Of a stretch of 64,000 nt of DNA, positions 23,231-37,800 are shown piece by piece. The stretch comes from Zerene cesonia (Eukaryota > Arthropoda > Insecta > Lepidoptera > Pieridae), in NCBI RefSeq assembly GCF_012273895.1, contig NC_052118.1, positions 4,737,164 to 4,801,163 of the forward strand. The letters are read 5' to 3'. Each line of letters starts with the position of its first letter. Positions within the stretch are counted from its first letter, which is position 1. A model generated the notes under the pieces. That model made no database searches. It saw only the letters and a program-made list of their open reading frames with translations, and was not told where the DNA came from. The position numbers and the translations under genes were made by a program.

Positions 23231-25329
23231 TTTATTCCCATTTTTTTTCCCTTTTCCCCATTTAACATTTAGTTCCCTTGGGATGAGCGTCGAGTATTAC
23301 CTATTTTATAGCCGACATAATAATTTAAGTAAAAGAATGAGAAAATAATAATTTTTTTCAAATAAATAGGTAGTTTTTATGGGCTACCTTGGGTGAGTAT
23401 GTTATACCATTTAGTTCATTCTACCTATTATGAACTTAAAAACATGCATATCGCATTGAGGAAAAAAATATACAGAATTTAGTATTATAGAACCCGCAAG
23501 TGGGTCATATAATTTACATTAATTAAAATCGACAATGTATTCCTGTTTTTCTCTTCACTTTGACATACACAATATACTTCTTTATTGGTACACATGACAT
23601 GCATATAACAACCATAATATACAGTAATGTAATGTTAAGTGAAATGTTGATGTGTTGTTATATTTTTATTTCCGACTTAGATATTTAATAGAAATATTAA
23701 AGAATATTAATTTGAAAGTTCATAAATTAAATTGAAAAAGCTAGTGCTCATAAAATACGCTGAATAATGAAGACCAGTTAACAGCCTGTATTTCTCGCAG
23801 TATGGGGTGCACACTGAACACTGGTTGGTTAGTCTCGCGGGATCCGTAAATTCATTAAAGTCTGCAATTTAATTAATACAAAGTATGCAAGTCTGCAAGT
23901 ATTCTTTTAAAATAACATTTTATGATTAGTTTATATAATAATAATAAAATAAAAATCATTATTTATCCATACCTTACATTGACATTGCATATATGTGGCT
24001 TGAATTCTTGAACAAAGGAACTTAAAACTATGGACAATAGTCGTCTAAACTAGGCCGAGCCTGTATCTTAGACGACAGTATCTTCCCTCTATGTATTTAA
24101 TACAATTTAGTACAATATATCAAGACAGTATATCGTGAAATATATAAGTAAAAATCTATTATTTTTATAACTGAGACTGCGATAGTTATAAATATATAGT
24201 ACCACTAGCATCGTAGCATGACATGAATTGTTCTATGTGCTATTTCATAAAGGAGCTGGTGGGTCAAGTGATTATAATATGTGACCAGAACACAACATCA
24301 TGCTAATATTTTATCTCGATTTTCTGTGGGAATATGGTATCTTACCCGATGCGAGCTGGCCCAATTCGTGCCGAAGCGTGCTCGACTCCCACACTAAAAT
24401 CATGATGGATAACAGGCGTTATCAAAACATCATGGCGAATTCGACTCTTCTATTGGTGGGCGTTCTGCAGTGAACAATATAAATTGATACAAACAAACAT
24501 GATACCCTGATAAGTCAGAATAGGACAGTTTATTAACCATACTGGTTTATGTTCAATTTTACGATATTTTAAATGTATTATGTATGTTTATGTGGATGCA
24601 CTGTTGCACAAATTGTGATCATAAAACGTGCTGTTACTTGTTGCTGAAGATACTACCAGAAGTAATTCATCGTTGCCTTACTTTATTTTGTAATGCATCA
24701 CATGTGCACGTGTAATGAGGCAATAGTTTGAATTGGAATTCAAATTGTTTAATAAATTTTATGACGTATTTCAGATTCATGGATACATTCTGAATACTAT
24801 TTGGAATTAGACTGTGATATAGTGAAAATTTAAAAATTTTTTTATACTGTTTTCAGGCATTAGGTACGCCGTTCGTTAATGTTTGCTTTTCATATTTTAA
24901 GTATTACTATTGAATCTACAGTGATCGTCTACCAAAAAATTAATAGATTTTTTTTAGTTTATTGGACAATAAAAAAACGCTGTTTATTTTATAGTCCAAA
25001 ATTCGTTTCTAGGTATTTATATGGACAAAGTGCTTCTGTATATGGAGTTTTTAACTTATTAAGAATATCAATTTATACCTGCCCAAGCTTCAGCTTTTAT
25101 CGAATAACGCAGAATTCATAGATGTTAATTGATGATGCATTGATCAAATTATGCCATATTGAGGAGTTACCTATGTTCATTTTATATCTTCTTATTATTT
25201 GAGAATAGAAAACAAACCATTATGATAATTTCACGTTTGTAACAAACTTCTAAATACCGCTTAATTGACCGAATGAACGCATTTGTTATACAGCTGTTCG
25301 ATAGTACAATATCGCTTGTGATTACGTTC

Positions 25330-25841
25330 TCTGTATGGTGCTTCTATTCTATGGGCATTATCTTGGTTGACCGTCCGTCGCGGCGAGGTCGCGGGCGCGC
25401 CACGAATGTAAGCGCGATTGCGTCGACATTCCGCCACACTGAATGCCGCGAATCGGACGCGTTATTGTCATTGCCTTGTAAACCATCACGTGTCGTACCG
25501 TTGTAAACTTTAACAGTGACCTAATTAAACGTCAAAGCCCATGCTTACATCCAAAAGTAGTGAACTCAGTGACCATATATAGCAAGATGTGAAATGAGAA
25601 AAAATGCTCGAACATTTCCGATTATTGCAACGTGTATTTAATTTTGTGACTCAGTGTACAAAGTTTCGAAGTGTTTACATCAACTGTGATTGAGACCGAG
25701 CTATTTGCTCTTGAGCAGCGTTATATTGGATGGAAAGATTAAAATAGAACGCTTGATTAAATCACGGCGTATGGAGTCTACAATGAATTGTGTTCGCAGA
25801 ATTAGTTTGTAATTAATTGTGAATAGTAAATATAATCAAAA
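25330..25841 (+). promoter_or_regulatory. Pvr: Pvr promoter and 5' UTR region
   Basis: A CpG-rich block (about 25367-25500) containing GCGGCGAGGTCGCGGGCGCG contrasts with AT-rich flanks and lies 350-480 bp before the Pvr start codon. Arthropod initiator-like TCAGTG motifs follow at about 25566 and 25650. No convincing TATA box was found, so a dispersed start is likely. The 5' UTR probably runs directly into the ATG at 25842. Confidence 0.45.
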
Positions 25842-28800
25842 ATGTTTCGCTCGCGGCTAATAGGAGCGCGTGGGATTCTATTAATATGTTTGACAACTTT
25901 GGCGTATACAGGTTTGCATAATATTGTCTTCCACTTGTGAACTAACTTTCTAAAAAGCACGGATTCTGTAATTTAATATTTCCTTGATAACTAAAAAGAA
26001 ACTAATGGCATCTTGTTCTAATGAATCAGTATAGATCTTAAAGCCAGTATTTGTAAGAGAGGAAATGTAACCCATATTTTTCTCTTTTCAAAAATACAAT
26101 AACCACGTTCTATAAATAGGTACACACTGTACAGTGTACATGTCGGAAAATCTGTGAATAGCTAAAACACCTTACATTAGTTTTTGTTTACAATATTATT
26201 CACACGACGCAGACATTCCGCGTAGGTAGGTTTGTGTTTGTTTTTATTAGGTTTGTATTAGGGTATTTTTTTACTAAAAACAAGTTCAGAATCCTATTTT
26301 TTTTTTCTTAAATCTATAAAACAGGTTGTTCCATCGAATAAAATTGATTACCTGCTTGTATGTTAGTTTTAGATATCATTGTGTTCACTTGCAAATAGTG
26401 ACTAGAACATTTTTGATTAAGAAACTTTCCTTTATCTACTATTTCTTGAACGATTTTATGTGTCGATTCTAAAAAAAAATATTAGCATTGTCTAAGAAAA
26501 TTACTAAACATTATCTTTTTATACAAATTTTTAACCAAACAACAAGAGAAATTTTAATAAACGTTCCCTATAAAGACGATATCTATCGATATCTAGTATG
26601 TTTTTCTTTTATTATAGAATAAAAAAAAAAAATCCGAAGCATATTTGATTGTTTAGCCGCAGAATTAGTAACAGTACATTATACTGTACTATACATAGTG
26701 CACATTATAGGTACGTGATCGGACTTACCGGTTAACTAAAACATTGAATAAACAGTCATCCAAGTGGGCAGCAGATGTCTTACCAGCTTTACATAAATTT
26801 ATTTTAATTGTCAGACACTATTTAGACTAATCTTAATCTTATGTATTAATGTAATATTCAAATTTCTACAATTTCAAATGTGAGGCTTTCCATCTATACT
26901 GATTTCACATTTGGGGCGCCACATTTTATTGCTTAAATAAAACATGAATGGGATATTTCACTTTGGTCACTAAATATTGTTCCTAATCATAATGCTTGCT
27001 CTGCGTACTTTTTTCCCAAGAAAAAATTAATTATATAGGTATTCAATTCGCTTTGCCAATTTCAATAATGAAAAATGTTATTAATGAATCTCATTTGTAA
27101 TTAAATTCGTATAATAAATATTGCACTGTACTAACAAATATAAAACCTACTTTTTGTTTTGTCAGGTAATAAAAATGAGAAATGCTATTTCTGATAAATC
27201 GTTTCAAGAATAATTAATACAAGGTAGAAAATTTAACATTTTGAGGAAATCATTTTTTCTATACTACAGTATAGAGACACAGTACAGTATGAGTTCGCAT
27301 GTAATATAACAAATAGTTATAAATGTCTTAATGATTAAGTATCAGTCAGAGTAACGTAAAGTAACATAAAAAATCTAAGTAGATAAAATGGTTAGCTATT
27401 TATTTAGCTTTGAGGCTTTTCCATTTTTCGTGTTTTTTTATTATTTTCGTTATCATAAAACTTGGTGTAATCGTTATCAAATCATTCGGTCATTTCAGAT
27501 TTATTTTATTGTTTATTCAAATATCTGCTTATCTTATTTTAAATGTTTGAATTATGTGATATTATGACATTTTATTCTAAACAACTGCGCAGTTGCATGA
27601 TTGCAGCTAGCATAGAAATCGCAAATCTTTGCAACGAAATATGAGGATGTAAAACATTACTATTATGATCTATGGCTCTAATATAACGGTAAATTGAAAA
27701 ATAAATATCCTTACTAATATTTAACAAGCAATTGCTCATATCTATAGTCTATACTCTAAACGCAATGGTTATAGTTCAAGTAAAACTCTGTACCTTTTAC
27801 CTTTATGCCTTTGTACCCATCCACATAAGATTATTAAGTATTAGACACAATAGTAAAAATACAACTCGTATAAATATAATTATAGTACACGTGTGATACC
27901 ATTACGATGAGTCAGAAAATATTAAGAAGATTGATTTTTGTACAATCTCTGCAGTCTGCAGACTCCGTCTTTTCGTGCGGTGACTAAGATATGCGTCATT
28001 GCTTTACTGTTACTGACTTGCCACTGATTCATACAATATATTATATAAATAATTAAAAGTATAGGTATCCAAATTTATCGATAATATTTTTAGTTCTTAC
28101 TTAGTATTTAAAGAGTCTAATTGTATGCAGCTGGGTTTCTTGTGGAACCATCACCGATTAAAAGTATCTTTCATATTAAAGAATAAATTAAAAAAAAAAC
28201 CGACTTTAAAACTTAATGCCTTCTACAATAAATGGGTAATTAAGCCTATCTATTCATTGTTCCGCGATTCATTACGAAAGTGGATAGAGAGATATACACG
28301 TATAATATTACTTTAAATCAAGAAGATCCGAATAAAGAGAAGCTTGTAAAAGTTAGTTTCTAACTGGTTGAATATCGGAAGTTCCAATCTAGGCGTGTTG
28401 TTATAGAAACTTGAGTTTTATATTTCTCTACTTTTTTATTACAATTATCTACGATACATAAAAGTACCTGTACCTAATTAGTGAAAAATTAACTTAACCT
28501 TAAAAATTTAATTGGTCTATCACTTCAGTCGAGCAGCAGCAGTAAGTAAATTGGAAAATATATGCAATATTTTTCATTTTGATTAATAATCGTAATTTTT
28601 CTTTTACTAAAATTGGTGAAATAACAAATTGTTAGTTAGATTCGTTCGTATAATTTATTTTCCTTACATTCAAATAATAAATTATGATACTTATTTCTCC
28701 TTTATTTGTTAAAAACAGGAAATAAAATTTATCAATATATTCAGTATTGGCAACATTAATTACCAATTAATATTTACACCAACAAGAAAAGCAGTTTGCT

Positions 28801-31800
28801 TTTGCACTGCTTTAAATTTAAAATAGCTATCTAGCTACCAATATGAAGAGGTGAAGGTCATATCCAAGTTTTTATTTTTTATAGAAATACTAATAGCTAA
28901 AAAGCAGATAAATTTGCTGGTTCGAAATAAGACGGAAATGTGAATATAATAGCAGTCTTTTACCTGCAAATAAAATACATATTAAATACTTACCTAAACT
29001 TGAAGCTTCCTAGATTAGAGAGAGGCGATAGCTGCATCCGCCTAGATTTTCCATCTTTTCATTTAAACAAACATCTTTGTTACTTGCACAGCCCCCACCA
29101 AGTGCCGCGCCGCACATTAATGTGTACACGCTCATGACAGTCATTGAGTCGTAACTCCTCACCATTCATAAATAAAATGTAAACTTTAAATTTAGGTAGG
29201 TATTTAATATGTGTTTTATTTTCAGGTAAAACACTACTATTAAACACTTGACCATAATTTGAAGCTTGCTAGATTGAGACGTGATTGTAATCACCTAGAG
29301 TTATATATTATGGATGCCAGTTTAAAAACGAATAAATAGGAAATATCTTCATCATACATTATTAATTTATTATAGTGAGTGTACAGTTATTATACCAATA
29401 AAATAAAACAATTCTAGATCAGCTCAACCAAATCAATCACATTGATTTTAGACTACATTAAAGAGTAACAATCTAAGATTAAAGTTTATCAATAGTTAAA
29501 CCGGAATAACTGCAATTTGCCGCCATCTCCTTACAATAAAATGGCGAATAGGTCTCTCGTGACCTCCGATAAACCCTTCGGAAAGGATTTCATCTTAGGG
29601 ATGAGTAACAGCCAAGCGCAGACTACTGGATGAGTCATCTGTATCAGGGCTTCAACCCAGCATACTATAACCAATAACCATAGGAAGCGATCATATGCTT
29701 AGAAAGTCCTATTATTTATTACTTGTATTTCACAATACCTTACAGAAAAAAAACTGTGTTGGTTTTTTAACAAGTATTATAATGAACAATAAAAATGTAA
29801 TTAACAATATCTTCATATAACATTGATATGCCATCCATTCGAGACTTTGAATTTAAGTCGTTTTCGGTTTTTTTTTATCTAATCGTGGTGTTAATAGTAG
29901 ATTCCCTAAACAGTATTCCCATGTGCTATCTATATTTTCAAACCATTCATTCTAAAAAAGCATTTTTATAGATTCCCTGTATTACGTCGCCTTAAAATAC
30001 TACAACATATTTTTCTTCTTTTTTACTATTTTCAATAACACACACATTTTAGAAATCTGTAGGTTTCTTCAAATCGACGCGAAATCAATTATTATTGTGA
30101 AGTATGCGCCAGCGAATCTGCAGGCGGAAAATAGGAATAACAGAAACATTACTTCACTCTCAATTTCAATAAAGAACCAAGAACACCTACTTGTATTGTC
30201 ATTGTTAACAATCTCTGACGTAAGTTTACATAAGAGTGATCCCAAAATAATTTCAAAAGTAAACTTACGTCTAACAAACGAAGATAGTACCTACCTACCT
30301 AGATGTATATTATTTGCATGTATGCAAAGCATAAATTCTGTACAAATGCATTCAAAATAAATTATGATAAACATTCATTCGCGCCTAAAATATTTTAATG
30401 TGTTGTAAGTAAATGCGAAACAAAAACTAAAGAAAAATATACGTTTGTTTTGAATGTTTTCTAAAGCAATAGCGTCAAAGCACCGACCTCTACAAGGTCA
30501 CTTCCAATCATTACAGTATAGCATGTTTTTCATAGTACAGTTTTTATTACATCCACCTGTGATGTAGTGTCGAGAATTATAAAACTACGGCGACTATAAA
30601 TAAAATTATTATACGTTTTGTAAGAAATCGATGTTGTTTCGTACGCTAACTAACTCATTCTTATTTCGAAGTTATTACGATGATTTTCTATGATATTTTT
30701 GTTTATTAGTGTTAAATAATTTAAAATGTCACTCCCTATTTCAGTGAATATATATAGAATATATATAATAAGAAATATCTGGGTTGTTTTGTTCACGTTG
30801 CAAATTACCAAATATCAAATAGCCTATTAAATACACACAGATAACATAATACTATACCTACTGATACCACGCAACCAAAACCACAGGCTGAAGTAATCCT
30901 TATATAAATTGAACAGTTGATAACTACATACAGTAGGTTTAAATAGATCCTACAGCTGTATGAGATAACATGCGACAACTTTAATTAATTATCTTAAGTT
31001 TCCTTCTAGTAGTTTTAATAGTTCTTTATTATTTTTTAGAAAAATAGCGAATCTATACCACATTTTAGCATTGAGATTTGACACAATTTACAAAAAATTT
31101 AAAACGAACTTGTTTGTATGACCATTTTCCTCACGTTATTCAACGTAGACCAATAAATCCCCACATCGTTATATACGCATTGCTTACGTGAGAGTTATAG
31201 CATTTCTCGGCTTAAAACCGTTGTTGTCTGTGATAAATACATAAGTGAATGAAAATTTAAAAGAGAAACAATGGTGAATTTCACAGAAATTGTATAAATC
31301 ATTATTACTAAAATTGTGGTTTTATCGAATTCTACCGCTATTAATATGCTAATGGTATCCTGTTCGCCTTTAAAGAGCCCAACGTCCATTAAAACAGATA
31401 AATTTTGATTAACATTCAATTTGTTAAAACCCTTTTCGATGAAGAAGGTAATCACAGTATTTTTATAAACCATGATTTTAGATTAGGTTACTCCGAAGCT
31501 ATATTTTAAAATTTTACATTGTATTATGAAGTTCATGCAGCCTTTAGTTTCCCTGAGTTGGATTGAGATAAAAGATCGTCTTTAACATTCTTAATAATAT
31601 CTAAGTAAATAATAATAAGCGTATTAAGCACAATCAAATTAAATTGAATGTCTCTCCATATTGGCTTTTGTAGTAAGTTATATGAATTTAACTATAAAAA
31701 TTATCACATTTTAAAGATAAAGGAACGCTATAACGGTAATAAACCTTCTACAGCTATTTTAAGGTTTTTTATTGTATAAATGAAAGTACATTTGAAAGAC

Positions 31801-34800
31801 TGATGATATGATGATAATTATGTGCACGCATTGAAATATCAATGTCACCTTAAAGATTTCATTAATTGAGCAGTTTTCTCTTTTCTGTGATTATTATCTG
31901 TATCTATAAATAAAATTGAAAGATCACTCACTCATCACGAAATTTCAAAAATTGCTGAACGTATGAAAGGTGAAATTTGGTAGAAAGTTAGTTCGTAGGT
32001 AATAGACGCGCCTCAGCCCTATTGCGGTTTTTGCAATAGGACTGAGGTAAAAGCGTCTAGGGCTATCTACAGCTGTGGATGTGTAGGAAATATTTGTAGG
32101 TACTATTATGAATCAAAGACTTCAAATCAATCAAGAATCAAGAATCAAATAAATTATAATATCGCACATAAACGGAAAACAAAAGATACATGCCCGTTAT
32201 CGAAAGCAATCGAAAGCTTAATGAGATAAATGAAAATAACAACGGGATCCTAATGGGTTAATTGCCGAATTGAATAGTTTGATCGAATCAATTGTGAACA
32301 GACGCATGGATCACTAGCTATCCTACCGGTAGGATTAATTTCCCCAATGTTGACCACGCCTGTGTCACACCCCAGACGCAAATTAATTAAAAATGTTTTC
32401 GATAGTTACGTATACGCATTGTACAGCGAAGCTAGTCTCGTGTTACCATTAGTATGATAACCTAAGTCTACTTGATCACATTTACCCTTCGCTCCGGTGT
32501 AACACTGAGCTCTCCCTCCCAAGGTCATCGTTGTTTGTCTTCCCGACATGATAAACTACTCGATAGGTGACGCACGTGAAAGGTTGACAAATTAGCCACA
32601 GGAAGTTTCCATGAAGGGCTAATTTTCTTTCATTATGTTATTCTTAGGCGTGGTAGCACTATGTACCTGCTATACAATAAACTAAAATCGCCATCAATAC
32701 GTTATCGTGTAAACAATATTGAAGTGTTTAAAATAAAATACTTTATTAAGAAAACCTATGAATGCAATCAAAAAGTCAATAAATGACAATTCCGTTCTGC
32801 TTTCCAGATGCACAGCAATTCAATGGCCCTTTGATAACTCCCCTAAAGAAAGAAATAACATTACAAAAAGGACAAAATTTTACCATCACGTGTCAATTTG
32901 ATAAGCCTATCGAAATAAAACAACAAGAAATCCCCGAAGAAGTGATTGAGTCGTTTTATATGATACAAAGAAATATGACTGTAATTGAGGGGGATAATAA
33001 AATCTACCAGGCTGTACTCGATCTAATAAATGTTGATCAGTACGCAGTTGGCTACTATGCTTGTTACGAAAAAGATCTAGATTCTAATACAATACTAACC
33101 GATTTGAGAGAAGAACCTAGTAACACGAATCAAGTCTCTTACATTTATGTATACGTGGATGGTGAGGTCTTATTAAATTTTTTTGATTAATTTTAACTGA
33201 GTAAACAGTAGATAATTGATTCGAAATAACTTGGAACATATTCTAGGTACGGATAGTATATTTGCGCCCATGAGAGAGGTGGTAATACCTAAAGGCAACT
33301 CAAAAGTTGTTATTGAATGTAGACCAACAACACCAGATGTTATTGTTACATTGATAGGGGTACGTATATAAGAATGCGATGATGATATATGCCTAATTAA
33401 AAAATACATTTTAAACAGAGTCTCATTAGTTTATACAACTACCATACTACAGATGTCTCTGTATCTTAAGAAATAGTGACATGAATATGGAATGCATATA
33501 CAATTGCTTCAACTTTGCATGTTATTTAGCGTTATATAAAAATTTCTAAAAAAATACAATGAGTGAGATAATGTTTTCTATGTTTTCGTTTATCTTAATG
33601 ACGCATGAATATTTAAGGAAAATGCATGTCTCATTTAATATTAAACCCACGCTTTGAGCTGTAGCTATTTCTTCTTATATAGCATGTTACTTACCACCTG
33701 TGGTTTTATTAATACTATTGCTTGGACAACTCATAACAACCTTCTGAATATTCAGGAGTTAGCAGAAGTGGAACATAGTTGTAACCCGAAAATCGGGTGC
33801 ACCTTCGATAGTTATTTCTTATCGTTTTTGGATGACCTGATTACAATTTGCACTTGTGGCTTTAAGCGAGGAAATATACAGGCAACAAAAGATGTTTTTG
33901 TAAATAAACGTAGGTGATTAAACAACCTGCTTTTTTCCTTTAATAATTATCTTTGGTGTGCACCCCCGTTTTATTCTAATGTTTTCACGTTGGACTTTAT
34001 AAATTGACGTATTAAAATCACAAATATAATAGTTTAATTACTCTTTCATGAAAAGATGTAATAAAATTGGGGTGAATGCGTAGGGATATGTTTTTCAATA
34101 CATCAACACACTTAGAAATTGTGGACTTTGTTGTTATATTTTTTGAATAATGATAATAAACTGAATAAACAGTACAACATCTAAAATATCTGAAGTTAAA
34201 GGCTCTCCGATTGAAAAACATATCTATTAACATTGATATGTATTTACTAACAAACAACTTTAAATGGTACAATAAAAATAGCAGAATAACAAGGCGGCCG
34301 ATTTCAATAAGTATTCCCCAAAAATTGGATTTTTATTGAAAGCGAAAGAAACCGGTTATATATGCGAAGGACGGCACGGAAACCAAACATTATGGAAATA
34401 TATAACTAGTAAGTAGATAGTGCTGAAATGTTGATGTCATAAGGTAGCCCAGTGTGATGGTTTCATTCGGGATTGTTTTTAGCATCGTTCTTTTTTTTTT
34501 GTAAAGTTTGCTGCTTGTTATCTATCTTCTATTTTCTTCATATTATGGTGTGTGGTTTAGCGCCATTTATGTGCAAGTCTTATCACTTTGTGTTAACAAC
34601 TAACATACTAACATAATATATTTATTTCAATTTATATTATATTATTATTTGTGTTTGATATTGAGCGTAGTTTATTTTAACATGGAAAGTATATCGCTAG
34701 TCAAAAAAACTTATTAAATAATTCATATTTTACAAAATCATTACTTTCATTGACTGTTTGTCCGACTCCGTCGAAGCCTGCAAGATTAAGTTCGTGATGT

Positions 34801-37800
34801 AGTTTATATAAATTAAAAAAATAGAACAGTTCGTTTAATGTGCCCATTTTAAATATTGTGCTTAAATAGAAATGTTATTAAATACTGTTCCAAAAATATA
34901 CAACAGTAACTCGAATACTCAAATATTATATGTTAAATCTAGTGCAATACAGAATTTTTGAGTACATTTTATTTTTGTTTCGCAGTGGCACATATATGTC
35001 TTATCACTATGTTTTAGTACCAATTGTAAGTTAGTTAATTTGTAATGTATTTTTTATTTGTAGACGACAATATAGAACCTCCCATGCCCAAAATTGTAAG
35101 AGAGTCCGAGTTATTCCTAAGAGGTGAAACATTTTCTATAAATTGTACAGTAGATTATCAAGCAAACTCTGCTGTTGTTTTGACTTGGCAGACACCGTAT
35201 CCGTATGCAAACGTAAGTTCCAATAATGATTTTTTAATTAAATATGTAATTTTATATTTGCAATCGTTGTTTATGAATGTGATAACTTGTGATAGATTCA
35301 TAATCTATACTAATATTATAAAGCTGAAGAGTTTATTTGCTTGTTTGTTTGAATGCACTAATCTCAGGAACTACTGGTCCGATTTGAAAAATTATTTCAG
35401 TGTTAGATAGCCCATTTATTGAGGAAGGATATAGAGTATATAGGTACCACAGGCGAAGCCGGGGCGGACCGCTAGTATATGATAAGTCTTGACGACTTTT
35501 ATTTTATTGGAGAATGCATACTCGCATACCTAAAGTTCGAGAAAGATCTCTGGGCTATGACGGACTTCCGCTGCAGCAACGGACAACCGACTAAATTCCA
35601 CTGTTAGACAGGGAGATGATAAATACCATAAAATTTGATGAATTGTACCAGTTTGGCGGTTCTTCAGGGGTTGCTGGCTAAAAGGAAAATTATTGTCATA
35701 GCTCTGGCACCAATCACCACAACCGAAAACCGTTAGCCATCGGATAAGAATGGCATGGTGGATATTGGTGAACTCGACTATAATTAGCTGTGCAAAAACT
35801 ATTATTATACTATATATTTTTTTATTAATTAACGTGTTGTTTCGATATGGTGGGCTGTAAGCCATACCAAAAAAGTATGGCATGGTGATTTTTGTGAATT
35901 ACTAATCGATAATAAATAGCTATGCAAAAATTATTCTGGTACAAATGGTTTATTTGTTTGTTTTTATTACCGCCTTTCATCGGTCTGGCAGGCAGAAGTA
36001 CACGACACGTTCGATTAACGCCCACGCGCTTAGGCCTCCGGTGCCAGAGATATGACCATCACTTTGCTTTTTGTCATTACGTAATTAAACTCCTGAAGAA
36101 CTATCCGACTAGTCGATATTATCAAATTTGATTGTGCTGTCATCTCCCGGTCATGACGTGTTTCGTCGAACGGCTTTCAGTGCATGGGTGATGTTAGTTT
36201 TTATTACGAATTGTTTTTCTTGTTTTTAAGAATATAAGTATACGCCAAGCATATATATGTTTCAGAATATTTTACATGAAACAAATGAAAGAGAAATAAC
36301 TCAGGGCATATTGTACAGTACTATAACAGTTTTTAACGCAACTGAAAAAGATGCTGGAGATTATAAATGTATATCGAAGAATCGAAATGGGAATAAGACG
36401 AGTAGAACAAAGAAAACGTACAACGGTTTGTAATATTAAACATTTTTTAGTTACAGTATTTTCTTATGTTTGATTTTACACGAGTATAATATGTTTAGAT
36501 ATTAAAGACTCTTTATAAACCCGATTATTCATGGTCTGTCTCCTGACTGTCTTTGGTCTCTGCACTGTCTTTTTCCGACCACGCCCACTGTGAAGCATTT
36601 GAAACGAACAACGAATAAGAATGAACACTTGATTCAATATGATATAATGAAAAAGTTTAAAAATATTAGGATGAAATTAAAAAGTCTTTAATTTCTAAAA
36701 ATACTTGTATTCTGTATACTTTTTTCTGATACCTTTTTTTCACAGGGAAAAGTTTTTTATTCAATGATACGACGTCATAACATTTTATGACGTTATAGTA
36801 CCAATTGTATATTAATCATAAAATTCATATTTTAGGTACAGAAGGCTACATAAAACTAGAAAGGCTAAATATGGAAAAGATTATATCAACAGATCCCTAT
36901 GTCACACCATTAAGGCTCTTGACGCTTGTCGAAGCCTATCCGCCCGCACAATTTTCTGTGTAAGTTATGATGTTTAACCTTGTATGTATTAACCGATCGC
37001 ACCCATTTCTATTGTCTTTGCTTTAGGTTCTGTCATCTATGTGTCACTATGCTCATGTCATTTTTCTTTTGGTTGGCCCGCGATAAGTATTGTGCCCCCA
37101 AAATAAACTAAATAGTTAATAAAATAAATAGTTCTATTGTGAAATCCAGTTGTTTAATTACCACAAACCACAAAACCCTTTAATTACCTTAAGGTTTTGG
37201 AGTTTCGTCTGTGTTACTCATAGCAGTGAGTGGACAGAAAGCCATGAGTCCCTGTCATAGCTTAGGTCATCGTTTTTTTAAAAGTAAATTGATAGTAAAG
37301 TTATTTGTTTCTTTCGCATAAGTTTTACTATTTTGCTATATGAACACACCTAATAAGCAAAACAAAAATACGCATCAGGAGTAACAAACAAAAATACGTA
37401 CTTCTTAACACTTTAAATTATGTTATTTGTTTACTAGAGTGGGTGAGTTGGTGATTCGTCTAATCGTAAGCGATCACCACCACCCATGAACATTTGCAGA
37501 GTTCGGTCCACAGAAAATACGTTGCTCGCTTTAAAGGAGTAAAATATAATGAAAAGATTGAAGACAAGAATGAATTTGTTTGTAATTTGTAAGAGAAGTA
37601 TAAAAATAGGCCTTCGACTCCCCATCCAACGAAACACAGTAGGATGCTAGTTTTTCACGCCAATCTTCTGTAGAGGAATGTAACCTTTCCCGGTGCGGTA
37701 GAGCATGCTCGACTTTCACATTATAAATTATAGTATTTTGTACAGCAAATGCAGCACATGAATCCTTTCAGATTGGAAAAACACACATCTTTTTCCTGTA

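Larger units (their letters stand above)
16723..25250. other. Intergenic region between the PG-repeat gene and Pvr
   Basis: About 8.5 kb of AT-rich DNA. Besides the listed repeat copies, I see a GC-richer block at about 19320-19395 and a fragment at about 24360-24480. The fragment shares GAAGCGTGCTCGACT with a similar motif near 37700, probably LINE debris. The longest open frames (such as 19809-20210 on the - strand) lack splice sites, family motifs or codon bias and are not called. Confidence 0.45.
25912..32807 (+). other. Pvr: Intron 1 of Pvr
   Basis: A 6.9 kb intron separating the signal-peptide exon from the first Ig exon; the donor (G|GTTTGC) is weak. It holds a diverged duplicated segment (28961-29022 and 29226-29279), a strong hairpin (32003-32059), a 16 bp palindrome (32320-32335) and a more complex stretch at about 32440-32620 with GATA-like and CACGTG sites. 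Large first introns often carry enhancers; that role is inference. Confidence 0.55.

Noticed and set aside
25273..25506. 77-residue frame upstream of Pvr
   Set aside because: It ends in the GC-rich promoter block, has no signal or family motif and is better explained as promoter and leader DNA.
33654..33917. Open frame in Pvr intron 3 as a hidden Ig exon
   Set aside because: The frame begins at TTG, lacks a matching acceptor-donor pair in phase 0, and Ig domain 2 is already complete without it.
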